Shown here: in pieces, positions 1 through 8,459 of the stretch
Numbering within the stretch: the first letter of the stretch is position 1
Layout: the number at the start of each line of letters is the position of its first letter
NCBI GenBank assembly: GCA_003222195.1
Contig: QHVB01000030.1
Span: 62,001-126,000, forward strand
Length of the DNA stretch: 64,000 nt
DNA from: Gemmatimonadota bacterium
GTDB taxonomy: Bacteria; Gemmatimonadota; Gemmatimonadetes; Gemmatimonadales; GWC2-71-9
Direction of reading: 5' to 3'
Made by a program: the position numbers and the translations under genes
The notes under the pieces: generated by a model
What the model saw: the letters and a program-made list of their open reading frames with translations, nothing else
Told to the model about the DNA's origin: nothing
Databases searched by the model: none

Positions 1-976
1 CGCGCGCGTATTGCCGCAGATCGGCGCCCGTCGCCAGCGAGTCCAGAATCGCGGCGGCCGCGAGCTCCGCGCCGCGCAGCGCGCTGTAGATGCCCTGGCC
101 CGTGAAGGGATCGAAGAAGTCGGCGGCATCGCCGACGAGCAGCGCGCCGTCGCCTGCCGGCTGTCGCGACCAGCGCGCAAACGGTCCGGTGGCGAGCACG
201 CGCCGGACGATGCGCGTCGGGTCGAAGCGTCCGGCGACACCCGGAAAGCGATTCAGCTCGTCGAAGAACCGCTCGCCGCGGTGTGCCTGGTCGAGGGGCA
301 GCACGAGCGCGACCGTCGTGACGCCGGAGCCGATCGGCCCGAGCCCGACATAGCCGGGCCGTCCCACGTGCATTTCGCCGAGGTCGTTCACGTCGCGCGC
401 ATCCGCGACGTGCGCGGTGAACGCGACTCGGTAGGGCGCCGTACGAAAAACCTTACCCAGGCGACGCGCGACAATCGAGCGTAACCCGTCGGCCCCCACA
501 ACCACTCGCGCGCGAACCGCATCTCGCATCCCGCTTCTCGCATCCCGCGTGACGACGCCGCCAACGGTGCCGTACTGGTAGATGAGCTCTTCGACCTTCA
601 CTCCTTCGCGCACCTCCGCTCCCGCGGCTTCCGCGGCATTTCGCAGGATCGTATCGAACGTCGACCGGGGAAGCGCAAAGCTGAACGTCTCGAACCGGCC
701 AACGACGCCCGCGCCGCTCGGGGCGACCACTTTCATTCCGGTCAGGTGCGCCGGCGCCGCGGCGATCACGGCCTCGAGGACGCCGTTGCCGAGGCGCTCG
801 AGCACGCGGGTCGATTCGGGGCTGAGATATTCGGAGCAGGGCTTGTCGCGGGGAAAGCGGGCGCGGTCGAGGAGCAGGACACGCGCTCCCGCGCGCGCAA
901 GCAGCAGCGCGGTTGCGGATCCCGCCGGGCCGGCGCCGGCAACGACCACATCCCAATGCGGCGAGCCGGTGCTCAC
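1..976 (-). CDS. FAD-dependent oxidoreductase, geranylgeranyl-reductase-like (partial, 3' end outside window)
   Basis: About 325 residues are visible and the C-terminus runs off the window. The N-terminus has a Rossmann FAD motif (VVVAGAGPAGSATALLLARA, near residues 9-28). A central VVVGADGLRS segment and a late GDAADFFDPFTGQGI segment complete the pattern of the PHBH/geranylgeranyl-reductase fold. Family members reduce prenyl chains or hydroxylate aromatics; the substrate here is not known. The GTG start at 976 overlaps the stop of the upstream DUF92 gene (GTGA), so translation is probably coupled. A 7-bp-periodic repeat (518-552) lies inside the gene and is translated. Pairing with a DUF92 protein suggests prenyl-lipid or quinone side-chain metabolism; that is inference. 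Confidence 0.8.
   Translation of the reverse strand, partial: MSTGSPHWDVVVAGAGPAGSATALLLARAGARVLLLDRARFPRDKPCSEYLSPESTRVLERLGNGVLEAVIAAAPAHLTGMKVVAPSGAGVVGRFETFSFALPRSTFDTILRNAAEAAGAEVREGVKVEELIYQYGTVGGVVTRDARSGMRDAVRARVVVGADGLRSIVARRLGKVFRTAPYRVAFTAHVADARDVNDLGEMHVGRPGYVGLGPIGSGVTTVALVLPLDQAHRGERFFDELNRFPGVAGRFDPTRIVRRVLATGPFARWSRQPAGDGALLVGDAADFFDPFTGQGIYSALRGAELAAAAILDSLATGADLRQYAR
518..552. repeat. Heptamer-period repeat A (inside flavoprotein gene)
   Basis: Five contiguous 7-base units, consensus CGCATCY, e.g. CGCATCC at 525 and 539. Translated in the oxidoreductase. Confidence 0.8.
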
Positions 977-1548
977 GCGATGAGTCCCGCGCATGCGGCT
1001 CCAGTCAGGGTAGCCGCCAGGTTCACGGCGTCGTTGTCCACCCACCGGACGTTTCCTTGGACCGTCGCACCGAGCAGCGAGTCCACCAGCATTCCCGCGA
1101 CTCCCGCTGCTGCGATGACCAGCGCGCCCCGCTGTCCGAAGACGTACGACAGGCCGGCAATGAATCCCGCCCCCACGATTCCACCAGCGGTACCGAGCAG
1201 CGTCATACCGCCGTCCGTGCCGGGCGCGACGCGCCGCCCATTGGTGATGAGGCGAGGCGCGATCGGTGAATGCCTGCCGATCTCCGTGGCCCAGGTATCG
1301 GCGGTGGCGGCAGCGAGGGCACCGGCGAAAACGATCCAGCTGCCCGCGAGTGCTGCAAGTGCGGCGACGCCGCCGTTCGCGACGACTTGCCGAGCATTAC
1401 GTCCGCCGCCCTTCGCCGCCGTCGTTAGCAGGCTCGACGAAATGAAAAAGGCGAGGAGCAGCACGAATCCCCGCCAGCCGAGTCCCCAGATTGTCGCCAG
1501 GCCGACCGCGAGCGCCGCCGTGGCGCCCCGTCCGGTCAGCCATCTCAC
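973..1548 (-). CDS. DUF92 family integral membrane protein
   Basis: This 191-aa protein has several hydrophobic helices (for example ATAALAVGLATIWGLGW and GFVLLLAFFISSSLLTTAAK) and the conserved ATADTWATEIGRHS and GTAGGIVGAGFI segments of the DUF92/TMEM19 family. Plant VTE6, a phytyl-phosphate kinase, is in the same family. I chose the GTG at 1548 because it overlaps the stop of the anti-sigma gene as GTGA; a longer reading up to 1665 lies entirely inside the anti-sigma gene and is not credible. The gene's own stop overlaps the start of the flavoprotein gene. A prenyl-phosphate kinase role is only suggested by family and neighbour. Confidence 0.8.
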   Translation of the reverse strand: MRWLTGRGATAALAVGLATIWGLGWRGFVLLLAFFISSSLLTTAAKGGGRNARQVVANGGVAALAALAGSWIVFAGALAAATADTWATEIGRHSPIAPRLITNGRRVAPGTDGGMTLLGTAGGIVGAGFIAGLSYVFGQRGALVIAAAGVAGMLVDSLLGATVQGNVRWVDNDAVNLAATLTGAACAGLIA

Positions 1549-1769
1549 TCGCCGAATAGCTCCCGCAGGACGCGCTTCTTGAGCTCCGCCGGCGCGCCCT
1601 GCGCGCGGCACCGCGCCCGCAGGAACTTCAGGAACAGCTCCTCGAAGTCGTACTGCTCTCCGCACGGCGGGCAGTCCTCGAGATGCTCGCGAATTTCCCG
1701 CTCGAGCTCGGGCGTCAGCTCGCGGTCCAGAAATTCATAGAGGTGCTCGACACACTCGCGACAATTCAT
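1545..1769 (-). CDS. Zinc-binding anti-sigma factor, RsrA-like
   Basis: A 74-aa protein with the ZAS signature His29-x3-Cys33-x2-Cys36 (HLEDCPPC) and extra Cys3 and Cys6 near the N-terminus. That arrangement is typical of redox-sensing anti-sigma factors such as RsrA, where disulfide formation expels zinc and frees the sigma factor. It has no membrane segment, so it should be cytoplasmic. Its ATG overlaps the stop of the upstream ECF sigma gene (ATGA), the usual arrangement of a cognate pair. A thiol-oxidative-stress signal is likely from family knowledge but not shown here. Confidence 0.85.
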   Translation of the reverse strand: MNCRECVEHLYEFLDRELTPELEREIREHLEDCPPCGEQYDFEELFLKFLRARCRAQGAPAELKKRVLRELFGE

Positions 1770-2341
1770 GCAGGGCTTCCTTTGATGTATCCCATCTCGA
1801 CGGCGTAGTCGTAGAGCTTGCCTTGCAGCAACTGGCGCGCGCGAAACAGCCGCGACTTCACAGTCCCGACCGGGACTTGCAGAATGCCCGCGATCTCCTG
1901 ATACGACATCCCTTCGACATCGCTCAACACCAGTGTTTCGCGGAACGCCACCGGAAGCTGGTCGATCGCCCGGAGCACCTGATCATCCACGATCTTGTCG
2001 AAGAATGCGCCCTGCGGGTCTTCGTCCTGCACCTCCGAGAACACCGCGTACGGCTCGATGGCGTCCACGTCCACCGTTTCCGGGTGCCGGGTGCGACGGC
2101 GGTACTCATTGATGAACGCGTGCCTCAGAATCGTGAGCAGCCAAGCCTTCGCGTTGGTTCCCTTCTCGTACTGGTCCCAGGCGCGGTAGGCCTTGAGCAT
2201 CGTCTCCTGGACAAGGTCATCGGCATCGGAGGGGTTCCCCGAGAGGCGGAGGGCCACCCGGTATAGCACGTCGAGGTGGACCAACGCCTCCCGTTCGAAG
2301 CTTACCCGCTTTTCGTCTACGGGGGTCTGAGGAGTCGTCAT
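1766..2341 (-). CDS. ECF RNA polymerase sigma factor, SigR/RpoE-like
   Basis: A 191-aa two-domain sigma factor. Region 2 is near residues 20-85 (DADDLVQETMLKAYRAW, then the -10 reading stretch AFINEYRRRTR). Region 4 is near residues 120-172 (GMSYQEIAGILQVPVGTVKS helix-turn-helix). There are no extra C-terminal domains. It is the first gene of a four-gene, fully overlapping operon with its anti-sigma factor, DUF92 protein and flavoprotein, so it probably controls its own operon. On the minus strand a GGAAC (plus positions 2374-2378) upstream of the ATG resembles an ECF -35 element, but I could not identify a convincing -10. Confidence 0.93.
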   Translation of the reverse strand: MTTPQTPVDEKRVSFEREALVHLDVLYRVALRLSGNPSDADDLVQETMLKAYRAWDQYEKGTNAKAWLLTILRHAFINEYRRRTRHPETVDVDAIEPYAVFSEVQDEDPQGAFFDKIVDDQVLRAIDQLPVAFRETLVLSDVEGMSYQEIAGILQVPVGTVKSRLFRARQLLQGKLYDYAVEMGYIKGSPA

Positions 2342-2412
2342 GGCTGTCGGAGAAGGCTCATGCGACGCGGCGAGTTCCGCAATAGGGGAGGGGATGCTAC
2401 GTTTCGCGCTCC

Positions 2413-2994
2413 GTGGTGCACAGCATTGTCCCGCTCGCCGTCCTCGAGGCGGTCAAGAATCTCGATACTCCCGTCGAAGATGGGCTCACCGAGTTCGCCG
2501 AGGAGCTCCTGGTGAAGCGTCTGGGCCTGTCTCCTACCGTTGAAATGCAGCTCGCGGAGTACGAGCTGCTCGCTCGCAAGGACGCGCGAGTCGAGCCGTC
2601 GCACGTCGAAGCCCTGCTGCGACTGGTGGGCCGTCGGCCCGACGCCGATCTCGTGTTCGCGGATGCAGGGCGCCGCGCGGCCCGTCGGGCCGTGAAGCGG
2701 ATGTACGGGGTAACCCGTCTGTTCGGGCGTTCGGCCGCGCGGCGCGCGGCGCGCGCGGTCCTCGGCGCTGAGCTGGGCTTCGAGCACCGGTTCCCCGTCG
2801 CGCGCGTGAGTGATCCGATCGCCATCCAGGCCACGCCCGACGGCACGGCGTGCGGGTTCTACGGCGCCGGCCTCGTCGAGCTGCTGCGCCTGCTCATCGG
2901 CTACGAGGGGGCGATGCTGCACGTCGACTGCCGCGCGCGCGGCAGCGGCGCCTGCGAATGGCGCGCCGTCGGCCCCGATCCGCGCCACCAATGA
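2413..2994 (+). CDS. V4R (4-vinyl reductase)-like domain protein
   Basis: A 193-aa protein starting at GTG 2413 (a second GTG is at 2416). The last 50 residues (CGFYGAGLVELLRLLIGYEG, then DCRARGSGACEWR) match the end of V4R domains, which bind hydrophobic ligands or heme-like molecules and often end in a Cys-rich C..G...C segment. The N-terminal half is helical, with no recognised motif and no signal peptide. The stop overlaps the ATG of the M24 peptidase (ATGA). It is divergent from the ECF sigma gene with 71 bp between them. The assignment rests on a short C-terminal resemblance. Confidence 0.55.
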   Translation: MVHSIVPLAVLEAVKNLDTPVEDGLTEFAEELLVKRLGLSPTVEMQLAEYELLARKDARVEPSHVEALLRLVGRRPDADLVFADAGRRAARRAVKRMYGVTRLFGRSAARRAARAVLGAELGFEHRFPVARVSDPIAIQATPDGTACGFYGAGLVELLRLLIGYEGAMLHVDCRARGSGACEWRAVGPDPRHQ

Positions 2995-4172
2995 CACCGC
3001 TCGAAGGGTTCGATTTCGCGGCGCTGCGGGAGCTGCTGGGGAGTCTGCCCGCCGACGCCTGGCTGTTGTACGACTTCCGCGGCATCAACCCGGCCGCGAC
3101 GCGGGTGCTCGGCATCCACGGGATGGGGACGCGCCGGTTCTTCGTCCTCTTGCCGCGTGACGGGCAGCCCGTCGCGCTCGCGCACCGCATCGAGCTCGCG
3201 GCATTCGACGGATTCCCCGGCGAGGTGCGTCCCTATGCGGCGTGGACGGAGCTGAACGACAATCTGCATGCACTCGTCGGCGGCAAAACCGTCGCGATGG
3301 AAGTCTCGCCCAAGGATGCCGTCCCCTACCTCGATCGCGTGCCGTATGGCGTCGTCCAGTTGGTCGAGGCGTCTGGCGCGCGCGTCGTATCGTCCGGCGT
3401 GCTCGTCTCTCGTTTCGCCGCGCGCTGGTCGCCCACCGAGCTCGCGGGACATCGGCGCGCCGCCGAGGCGATCGCGGAAATCGCATTGAGCACGCTGCGC
3501 TGGGCAGGCGCCGAACTCGCGCGCGGTGTCGCGGTGCGCGAAGTGGGGATGCAGTCGCGTGTCATGGATGCGTTCACGCGTGCCGGTCTCGTGACCGATC
3601 ATCCACCCATCGCCGGCTTCCAGGCGAACGCCGCCAATCCGCACTATGAGCCGCGCGCCGGCAGCGACCGCAGCCTGGCCGCGGGCGATGTGTTGCTCCT
3701 GGACCTTTGGGCGGGCGTGTCACCCGGCAGCGTCTTCGCCGATCAGACATGGATGGCGTTCGCTGGGCGTGAGCCGAGTCGTGATGTGGTCCGCGTCTGG
3801 GAAGCGGTGCGCGGCGCCCGCGATGCCGCGGTTGCGTTACTGCGCGATCGCTGGAAAAAGAAAGCGACCGTGACTGGGGCGGCGGTCGACGATGCCGCGC
3901 GCCGCGTGATCCGCTCGGCGGGATTCGGCGAGTACTTCGTGCATCGCACGGGCCATTCGATCGACCGCGACCTCCATGGCTCGGGACCGCACATCGACAA
4001 CTTCGAGACCCAAGACGAGCGAACCCTCATTCCGGGTGTCGGTTTCTCGATCGAGCCCGGCGTCTACCTGCCCGAGCGCTTTGGCATTCGCAGCGAGATC
4101 AACGTCTATCTGGGCGAGTCTGGTCCGGAAGTGACGCCGCGGCAGCCACAGCAGGAGCTGCTGCTGGTCTGA
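2991..4172 (+). CDS. M24 family metallopeptidase (Xaa-Pro peptidase-like)
   Basis: A 393-aa protein with a creatinase-type N-terminal domain (about 1-150) and a pita-bread catalytic domain. Metal-ligand motifs are visible in order: DLWAGVSPGSVFADQTW (two Asp), HRTGHSID (His), SIEPGVYL (Glu) and RSEINVYL (Glu). It should remove N-terminal residues preceding proline or cleave related dipeptides in the cytoplasm, as no signal peptide is present. The start at 2991 overlaps the V4R-like gene by ATGA; an upstream extension in the same frame is only the shadow of that gene. The last 74 bp overlap convergently with ctaA. Confidence 0.88.
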   Translation: MTPLEGFDFAALRELLGSLPADAWLLYDFRGINPAATRVLGIHGMGTRRFFVLLPRDGQPVALAHRIELAAFDGFPGEVRPYAAWTELNDNLHALVGGKTVAMEVSPKDAVPYLDRVPYGVVQLVEASGARVVSSGVLVSRFAARWSPTELAGHRRAAEAIAEIALSTLRWAGAELARGVAVREVGMQSRVMDAFTRAGLVTDHPPIAGFQANAANPHYEPRAGSDRSLAAGDVLLLDLWAGVSPGSVFADQTWMAFAGREPSRDVVRVWEAVRGARDAAVALLRDRWKKKATVTGAAVDDAARRVIRSAGFGEYFVHRTGHSIDRDLHGSGPHIDNFETQDERTLIPGVGFSIEPGVYLPERFGIRSEINVYLGESGPEVTPRQPQQELLLV

Positions 4173-4971
4173 GCGCGGTCGTCACCACGGTGGCCCACAC
4201 TCCCGCGCCCACGGCGGCATGCGCCGCCTGAAGTGCGCCGGGAAATCCCAGCTCCACCATCGCGGCGGCGATCGCGATTTGCACCGCGACAATCGCGAGG
4301 AGGACCGCGGCGCGCCGCGGTTGGCGCGACACCCACCAAATCGCGGCTGCCAGCACGGCGTAGGCGAGCACCCGGTGGATCCACTGAACGACGGCGAGCG
4401 GACCGGCGGTAGGGATCACCTGGCCGTTGCATAACGGAAAGCCGCCGCACGCGGCGGTGGCTCCCAGATTCGCGGTGAGGGCGCCGAACAACACCGTAAT
4501 GAAGGTGAGGCCGAGCAGGAGCCCGGAGCCGGGAGCCAGGATCCAGGGTGGGCGCGCAGCCGCGATGAGACTCGCCAGCAAAAGCATGGCCGTCGCGAGA
4601 TGCAGAATCACCAGGACCGGAGTCAGACCGGTCTTCACTGTCACAGCGCCGAGCAGGACCTGAATGATGAGCAGCACGACGGCCGTGTACGCCGCACCCC
4701 TGGCTCCCGGCTCCAGACTCCCGACTCCTCTCCACGCAAGCCCACCGAGTGCCAATACCAGCACCGATACCAACGCGGCCACCAGCCGGTGACTCCACTC
4801 GATCACGGTGGGTAGGTCATTCAGGGGCGGAAAGAGGTGGCCGTTGCAAAGTGGCCAATGCTCGCCGCAGCCCAGGCCGGACCCCGTAATTCGGACGACG
4901 GCGCCGAGGACAATGAGCAGGTAGGTACAGGCGGCGGCAATCCATGCCAATGTGAGGAAAGGTCGCTTCAT
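4099..4971 (-). CDS. ctaA: Heme A synthase, CtaA/COX15 family
   Basis: A 290-aa polytopic protein with about eight membrane segments in two homologous halves. The signature loop ITGSGLGCGEHWPLCNGHLF follows the first helix and a degenerate copy, AACGGFPLCNGQVIP, follows the fifth. Heme-ligand histidines lie in EWSHRLVA, LHLATAM, WIHRVLAY and QAAHAAVG. The enzyme converts heme O to heme A for aa3-type cytochrome oxidase, implying aerobic respiration. Two 7-bp-period repeat tracts are translated within the gene: 4699-4733 (loop after the third helix) and 4514-4548. The C-terminal 24 codons overlap the end of the convergent M24 peptidase gene. Confidence 0.93.
   Translation of the reverse strand: MKRPFLTLAWIAAACTYLLIVLGAVVRITGSGLGCGEHWPLCNGHLFPPLNDLPTVIEWSHRLVAALVSVLVLALGGLAWRGVGSLEPGARGAAYTAVVLLIIQVLLGAVTVKTGLTPVLVILHLATAMLLLASLIAAARPPWILAPGSGLLLGLTFITVLFGALTANLGATAACGGFPLCNGQVIPTAGPLAVVQWIHRVLAYAVLAAAIWWVSRQPRRAAVLLAIVAVQIAIAAAMVELGFPGALQAAHAAVGAGVWATVVTTALRPAAAPAVAAAASLPDQTRPDRR
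4514..4548. repeat. Heptamer-period repeat B1 (inside ctaA)
   Basis: Five 7-base units, consensus GCCNGGA. Bases 4525-4540 are the exact inverse of 4699-4714. Confidence 0.85.
4699..4733. repeat. Heptamer-period repeat B2 (inside ctaA)
   Basis: Five 7-base units, consensus CCNGRCT. It forms a 16-bp perfect inverted repeat with B1, 158 bp away. Confidence 0.85.
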
Positions 4972-5148
4972 GGGTCGGGAATATCGCTCGAAATCGTTAA
5001 CAGCAGGGGTCTTGCGGTCTGCTCGACATCCCGGCAGAATCCCGAGATAGCAATGACTGGGTGTCCCGCCGGTCGCGCGCAGGAGGCCGTCACCTCGATG
5101 CGTGACCTTGTGGTGGATCCTGAAAACCGCAGCTGAAGGAGGAAGTGT

Positions 5149-8100
5149 ATGGCCGACAATCGTTGGTTCGTTCGGTTCACCCTAAGACTTGGCCTCGTCC
5201 TGCTCGGACTGGCGCCGGCTCTTGCGAGTGCGCAAGCGCCGACGACGGTGACCGGGCGGGTAACGGCCAGCGTGGGAGGCTCGCCGCTGTACGGCGCGAT
5301 CGTGAGCATTCCCTCCCTCCGCGTCAGCGGCAGTACGAACGGCGACGGACGATATCAACTCATCGTCCCCGCCGGGACTACCGGCGCTGTAACCCTCACC
5401 GCACGGCTCATCGGCTTCAAGACGCAGTCCGTGCAAGTCAGCCTCACGGGGCCGACGGTTCAGCAAGATCTCGCGCTCGAGGAAGGCGCGATCGAGCTCG
5501 AATCGAAGGTCGTGACGGCGCTGGGCATCGAACGTGAGCAGCGCAGTCTCTCGTACGCCGCGCAGACCATCAGCGGCGACCGGCTGTCCGACGTGCGCTC
5601 GAACAACGTGATCTCGTCGCTCCAGGGCAAAGTCGCCGGCGTGCAGGTCACGAACTCCGCGAACCCGTTCGGCTCGGCGCGCATCGTGGTACGCGGCGCC
5701 AGCTCGATTCTCGGGCAGAACCAGCCGCTGATCATCGTCGACGGCGTTCCGATCGACAACTCGGCGGCGTCGAACGAAGGCTACGGGCCAGGAAGCGCGT
5801 ACGACGCGAACACGTCGCTGGGCGGCTATGACGTCGGCAACGCGGCGTCAGACATCAACGCCGACAACATTGCGTCGGTGACCGTCCTGAAAGGTCCAAA
5901 CGCCGCGGCACTGTACGGCTCCCGGGCCGCGAATGGCGCGATCGTGTACACCACGAAGAGCGGCCGGGGCGCGCCGCAACAGGGATTCGGCGTGACCGCC
6001 AGCTTCGGCGCGACCGCGGAAACGCCATTGCGACTACCCAATTATCAGAACCAGTACGGTCAGGGTTTTTACGGTGAGTTCGATTTCGTCGACGGCAATT
6101 TTGGCGGACTCAACGACGGAGCCGACGAGAGCTGGGGGCCGAAGCTCGATGGGCGGACACACGGATGCGTGTACGTCACCACCGCGGCCGGCAAGCCCGA
6201 CTACGCCGCTGGATACGACCAGAGCCGTGCGTGCAATCAGTTTTTCGGCGCGGGCCCATGGATGGCGCACCCGAACAACGTGCGCGACTTCTGGCAGACC
6301 GGGCTGATGATCAACGCGAACATTGCGGTGGCGCGCAGCAGCGACCGCAGCAACGTTCGCCTATCGGTGGGCCGCACCAACGAAAGCGGCATGTATCCGA
6401 ACAACACGAACAACCGGACAGACGTCGCGTTGTCCGGCGGCACGCAGGTCTCGGATCACTGGAGCGCCGAGGCATCGGTGAACTACGTCAACGACGGCAT
6501 GAAGAACCAGCCGGCGCAGGCGTACGAAGAAATCGATCCCATGCAGAACTTCATCTGGTTTGGCCGGCAGGTGGATACTAAGCTGCTCAAGGACAACCTG
6601 TATCGTAATCCGAACGACGCGCTCACGCAGCAGATCTTGACCGGTGTTCCGGGTCTGCGTACCGATGCGCCCATCCAGTACAGCTGGAATTACAGCTATC
6701 ACGCCAACCCGTACTGGATGGCGGGAGTGAAGACGACCGACTACTCGCGTAACCGCGGACTCGGCCACGCGTCCGTCACGTACAAAGTGAATGACTGGTT
6801 GAGCGTGACCGGGCGTTCGGGACGCGACTGGTACCAGAATCAGTTTCGTGCAAACTACCCCGTCAACGACATCTCGCCGTTCTTTCAGGGCGGATTGTTG
6901 GATGTTGGCGAAACGCGGAGCGAGACGAACAACGACTTCCTGATTACAGCCAACCGCTCGCTCACGCCGACGCTGGGCCTGGCGCTGAACGTGGGCGGTA
7001 ACGAGCGGAAGAATGACTTCAATACGAATATCGGGCAGGTGAACGGGCTCGCCGTACCGGGAGTCTACACGATGGCCAACTCCAACGGTCAACCGTTCAC
7101 GGCCGTGCTGCAGTCTCACAAGAAGGTCAACTCCCTGTACGGCTCGGCGAGCTTTAGTTATCGCGACTGGCTCACGTTCGATGTGACGGGCCGTAATGAC
7201 TGGTCTTCCACGCTGCCCAAAGGCGCCAACTCACTCTTTTATCCCTCGGTGGGCGCGGCATTCATCTTCACCGACGCCATGGGCCTGCAGAGCAGCTGGC
7301 TGTCGTACGGCAAGCTGCGCGCCAGCTGGACGCGAGTCGGGAATGACACCGATCCGTACCAGCTCGCCGCCGTCTACGCATGTACCCCGTGGGGTGGCCG
7401 GCCCAGCTGCAGCGCCTCGGATCGACTCCCGACACCGAACCTCAAACCCGAGCAGACGACGGGCGAGGAAATCGGCGCCGACCTCGGATTCTTGCGCGAC
7501 AAGCTGATTCTGAACGCGACCATCTATCAGAAGAACACGACCAATCAGATTCTCCCGGTCTCCGTCTCCGCCGCGACGGGTTATACGCAGAAGGTCGTAA
7601 ATTCCGGTGAGGTCCGTAACCGTGGTATCGAGTTGGCGTTGACGACGACGCCAGTCGAGCGGGGTAACGTCCGGTGGAACGTCGTGGTGAACTGGTCCAA
7701 GAACAGCAACCAAGTGCTATCGCTGTTCAGTGGCGTGTCGCAGGTCGTGGTCGGGTCGTTCTGGAACGTGAACGTGGCCGCTCAGGTTGGCCAACCCTAC
7801 GGCAATCTGGTTGGTTACAAGTGGCAGCGGGACGCGCAGGGCCACATCGTTGTCGGCGACGACGGCCTGCCGGTTCGGGATGCGACCCAGCAGGTCCTCG
7901 GTAATTACAATCCCGATTGGGTCGGTGGGATCAGCAACACAATCACCTACAAGCGGCTGAGTCTCTCCCTCGCTGTCGACGGGCAGTACGGCGGCCAGGT
8001 CTACTCGGTCACGAAATGGTTCGGCCAGTACTCCGGCGTCCTCGCGAACACGCTCGCCGGCCGCGAGACCGACTGGGACAAGCCGGGCTACGTGGTGCCG

Positions 8101-8439
8101 AATGCGGTCTACGCAAACGGCCAGCCGGACACCACGCACGTCTTGGCCCAGGATTACTGGCACAACACGTTCTACGCGCAGGAGCCTGGGATTTTCAACG
8201 CCACGTACTTCAAGCTCCGCGAGGCCCGCTTGGCTTACACGCTCCCGCCCTCGGTCGCGCGCTTCCTCGGGTTCTCGGACGCGACTGTGGCCGTTGTGGG
8301 GCGTAACCTGCTCCTCTGGGCCAGGCAGCCAACGATCGATCCGGAAACCGCATTCGACACCGGCAATCGTCAGGGTGTCGAGAACGGCCAGCTGCCGACC
8401 GCGCGCAGCATTGGCTTCACCATGTCCGTGCGGCCGTAG
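5149..8439 (+). CDS. SusC/RagA-type TonB-linked outer-membrane protein
   Basis: A 1096-aa receptor. The signal peptide ends ALASA at residue 28 and the mature protein would begin with Gln29. An N-terminal CarboxypepD_reg-like domain (about 33-110) leads into a plug domain (about 120-270; SLQGKVAGVQVTN, PLIIVDGVPIDNS, VTVLKGPNAAALYGSRAANG) and a long beta barrel ending RSIGFTMSVRP. A strong ribosome site (GGAGGAAG) precedes the ATG. It should import oligomeric nutrients through the outer membrane using TonB energy, with the SusD-like lipoprotein encoded 20 bp downstream as lid. Cargo cannot be inferred because no hydrolase genes are adjacent. Confidence 0.95.
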   Translation: MADNRWFVRFTLRLGLVLLGLAPALASAQAPTTVTGRVTASVGGSPLYGAIVSIPSLRVSGSTNGDGRYQLIVPAGTTGAVTLTARLIGFKTQSVQVSLTGPTVQQDLALEEGAIELESKVVTALGIEREQRSLSYAAQTISGDRLSDVRSNNVISSLQGKVAGVQVTNSANPFGSARIVVRGASSILGQNQPLIIVDGVPIDNSAASNEGYGPGSAYDANTSLGGYDVGNAASDINADNIASVTVLKGPNAAALYGSRAANGAIVYTTKSGRGAPQQGFGVTASFGATAETPLRLPNYQNQYGQGFYGEFDFVDGNFGGLNDGADESWGPKLDGRTHGCVYVTTAAGKPDYAAGYDQSRACNQFFGAGPWMAHPNNVRDFWQTGLMINANIAVARSSDRSNVRLSVGRTNESGMYPNNTNNRTDVALSGGTQVSDHWSAEASVNYVNDGMKNQPAQAYEEIDPMQNFIWFGRQVDTKLLKDNLYRNPNDALTQQILTGVPGLRTDAPIQYSWNYSYHANPYWMAGVKTTDYSRNRGLGHASVTYKVNDWLSVTGRSGRDWYQNQFRANYPVNDISPFFQGGLLDVGETRSETNNDFLITANRSLTPTLGLALNVGGNERKNDFNTNIGQVNGLAVPGVYTMANSNGQPFTAVLQSHKKVNSLYGSASFSYRDWLTFDVTGRNDWSSTLPKGANSLFYPSVGAAFIFTDAMGLQSSWLSYGKLRASWTRVGNDTDPYQLAAVYACTPWGGRPSCSASDRLPTPNLKPEQTTGEEIGADLGFLRDKLILNATIYQKNTTNQILPVSVSAATGYTQKVVNSGEVRNRGIELALTTTPVERGNVRWNVVVNWSKNSNQVLSLFSGVSQVVVGSFWNVNVAAQVGQPYGNLVGYKWQRDAQGHIVVGDDGLPVRDATQQVLGNYNPDWVGGISNTITYKRLSLSLAVDGQYGGQVYSVTKWFGQYSGVLANTLAGRETDWDKPGYVVPNAVYANGQPDTTHVLAQDYWHNTFYAQEPGIFNATYFKLREARLAYTLPPSVARFLGFSDATVAVVGRNLLLWARQPTIDPETAFDTGNRQGVENGQLPTARSIGFTMSVRP

Positions 8440-8459
8440 CCGCCTTAGGAGACAGACCT

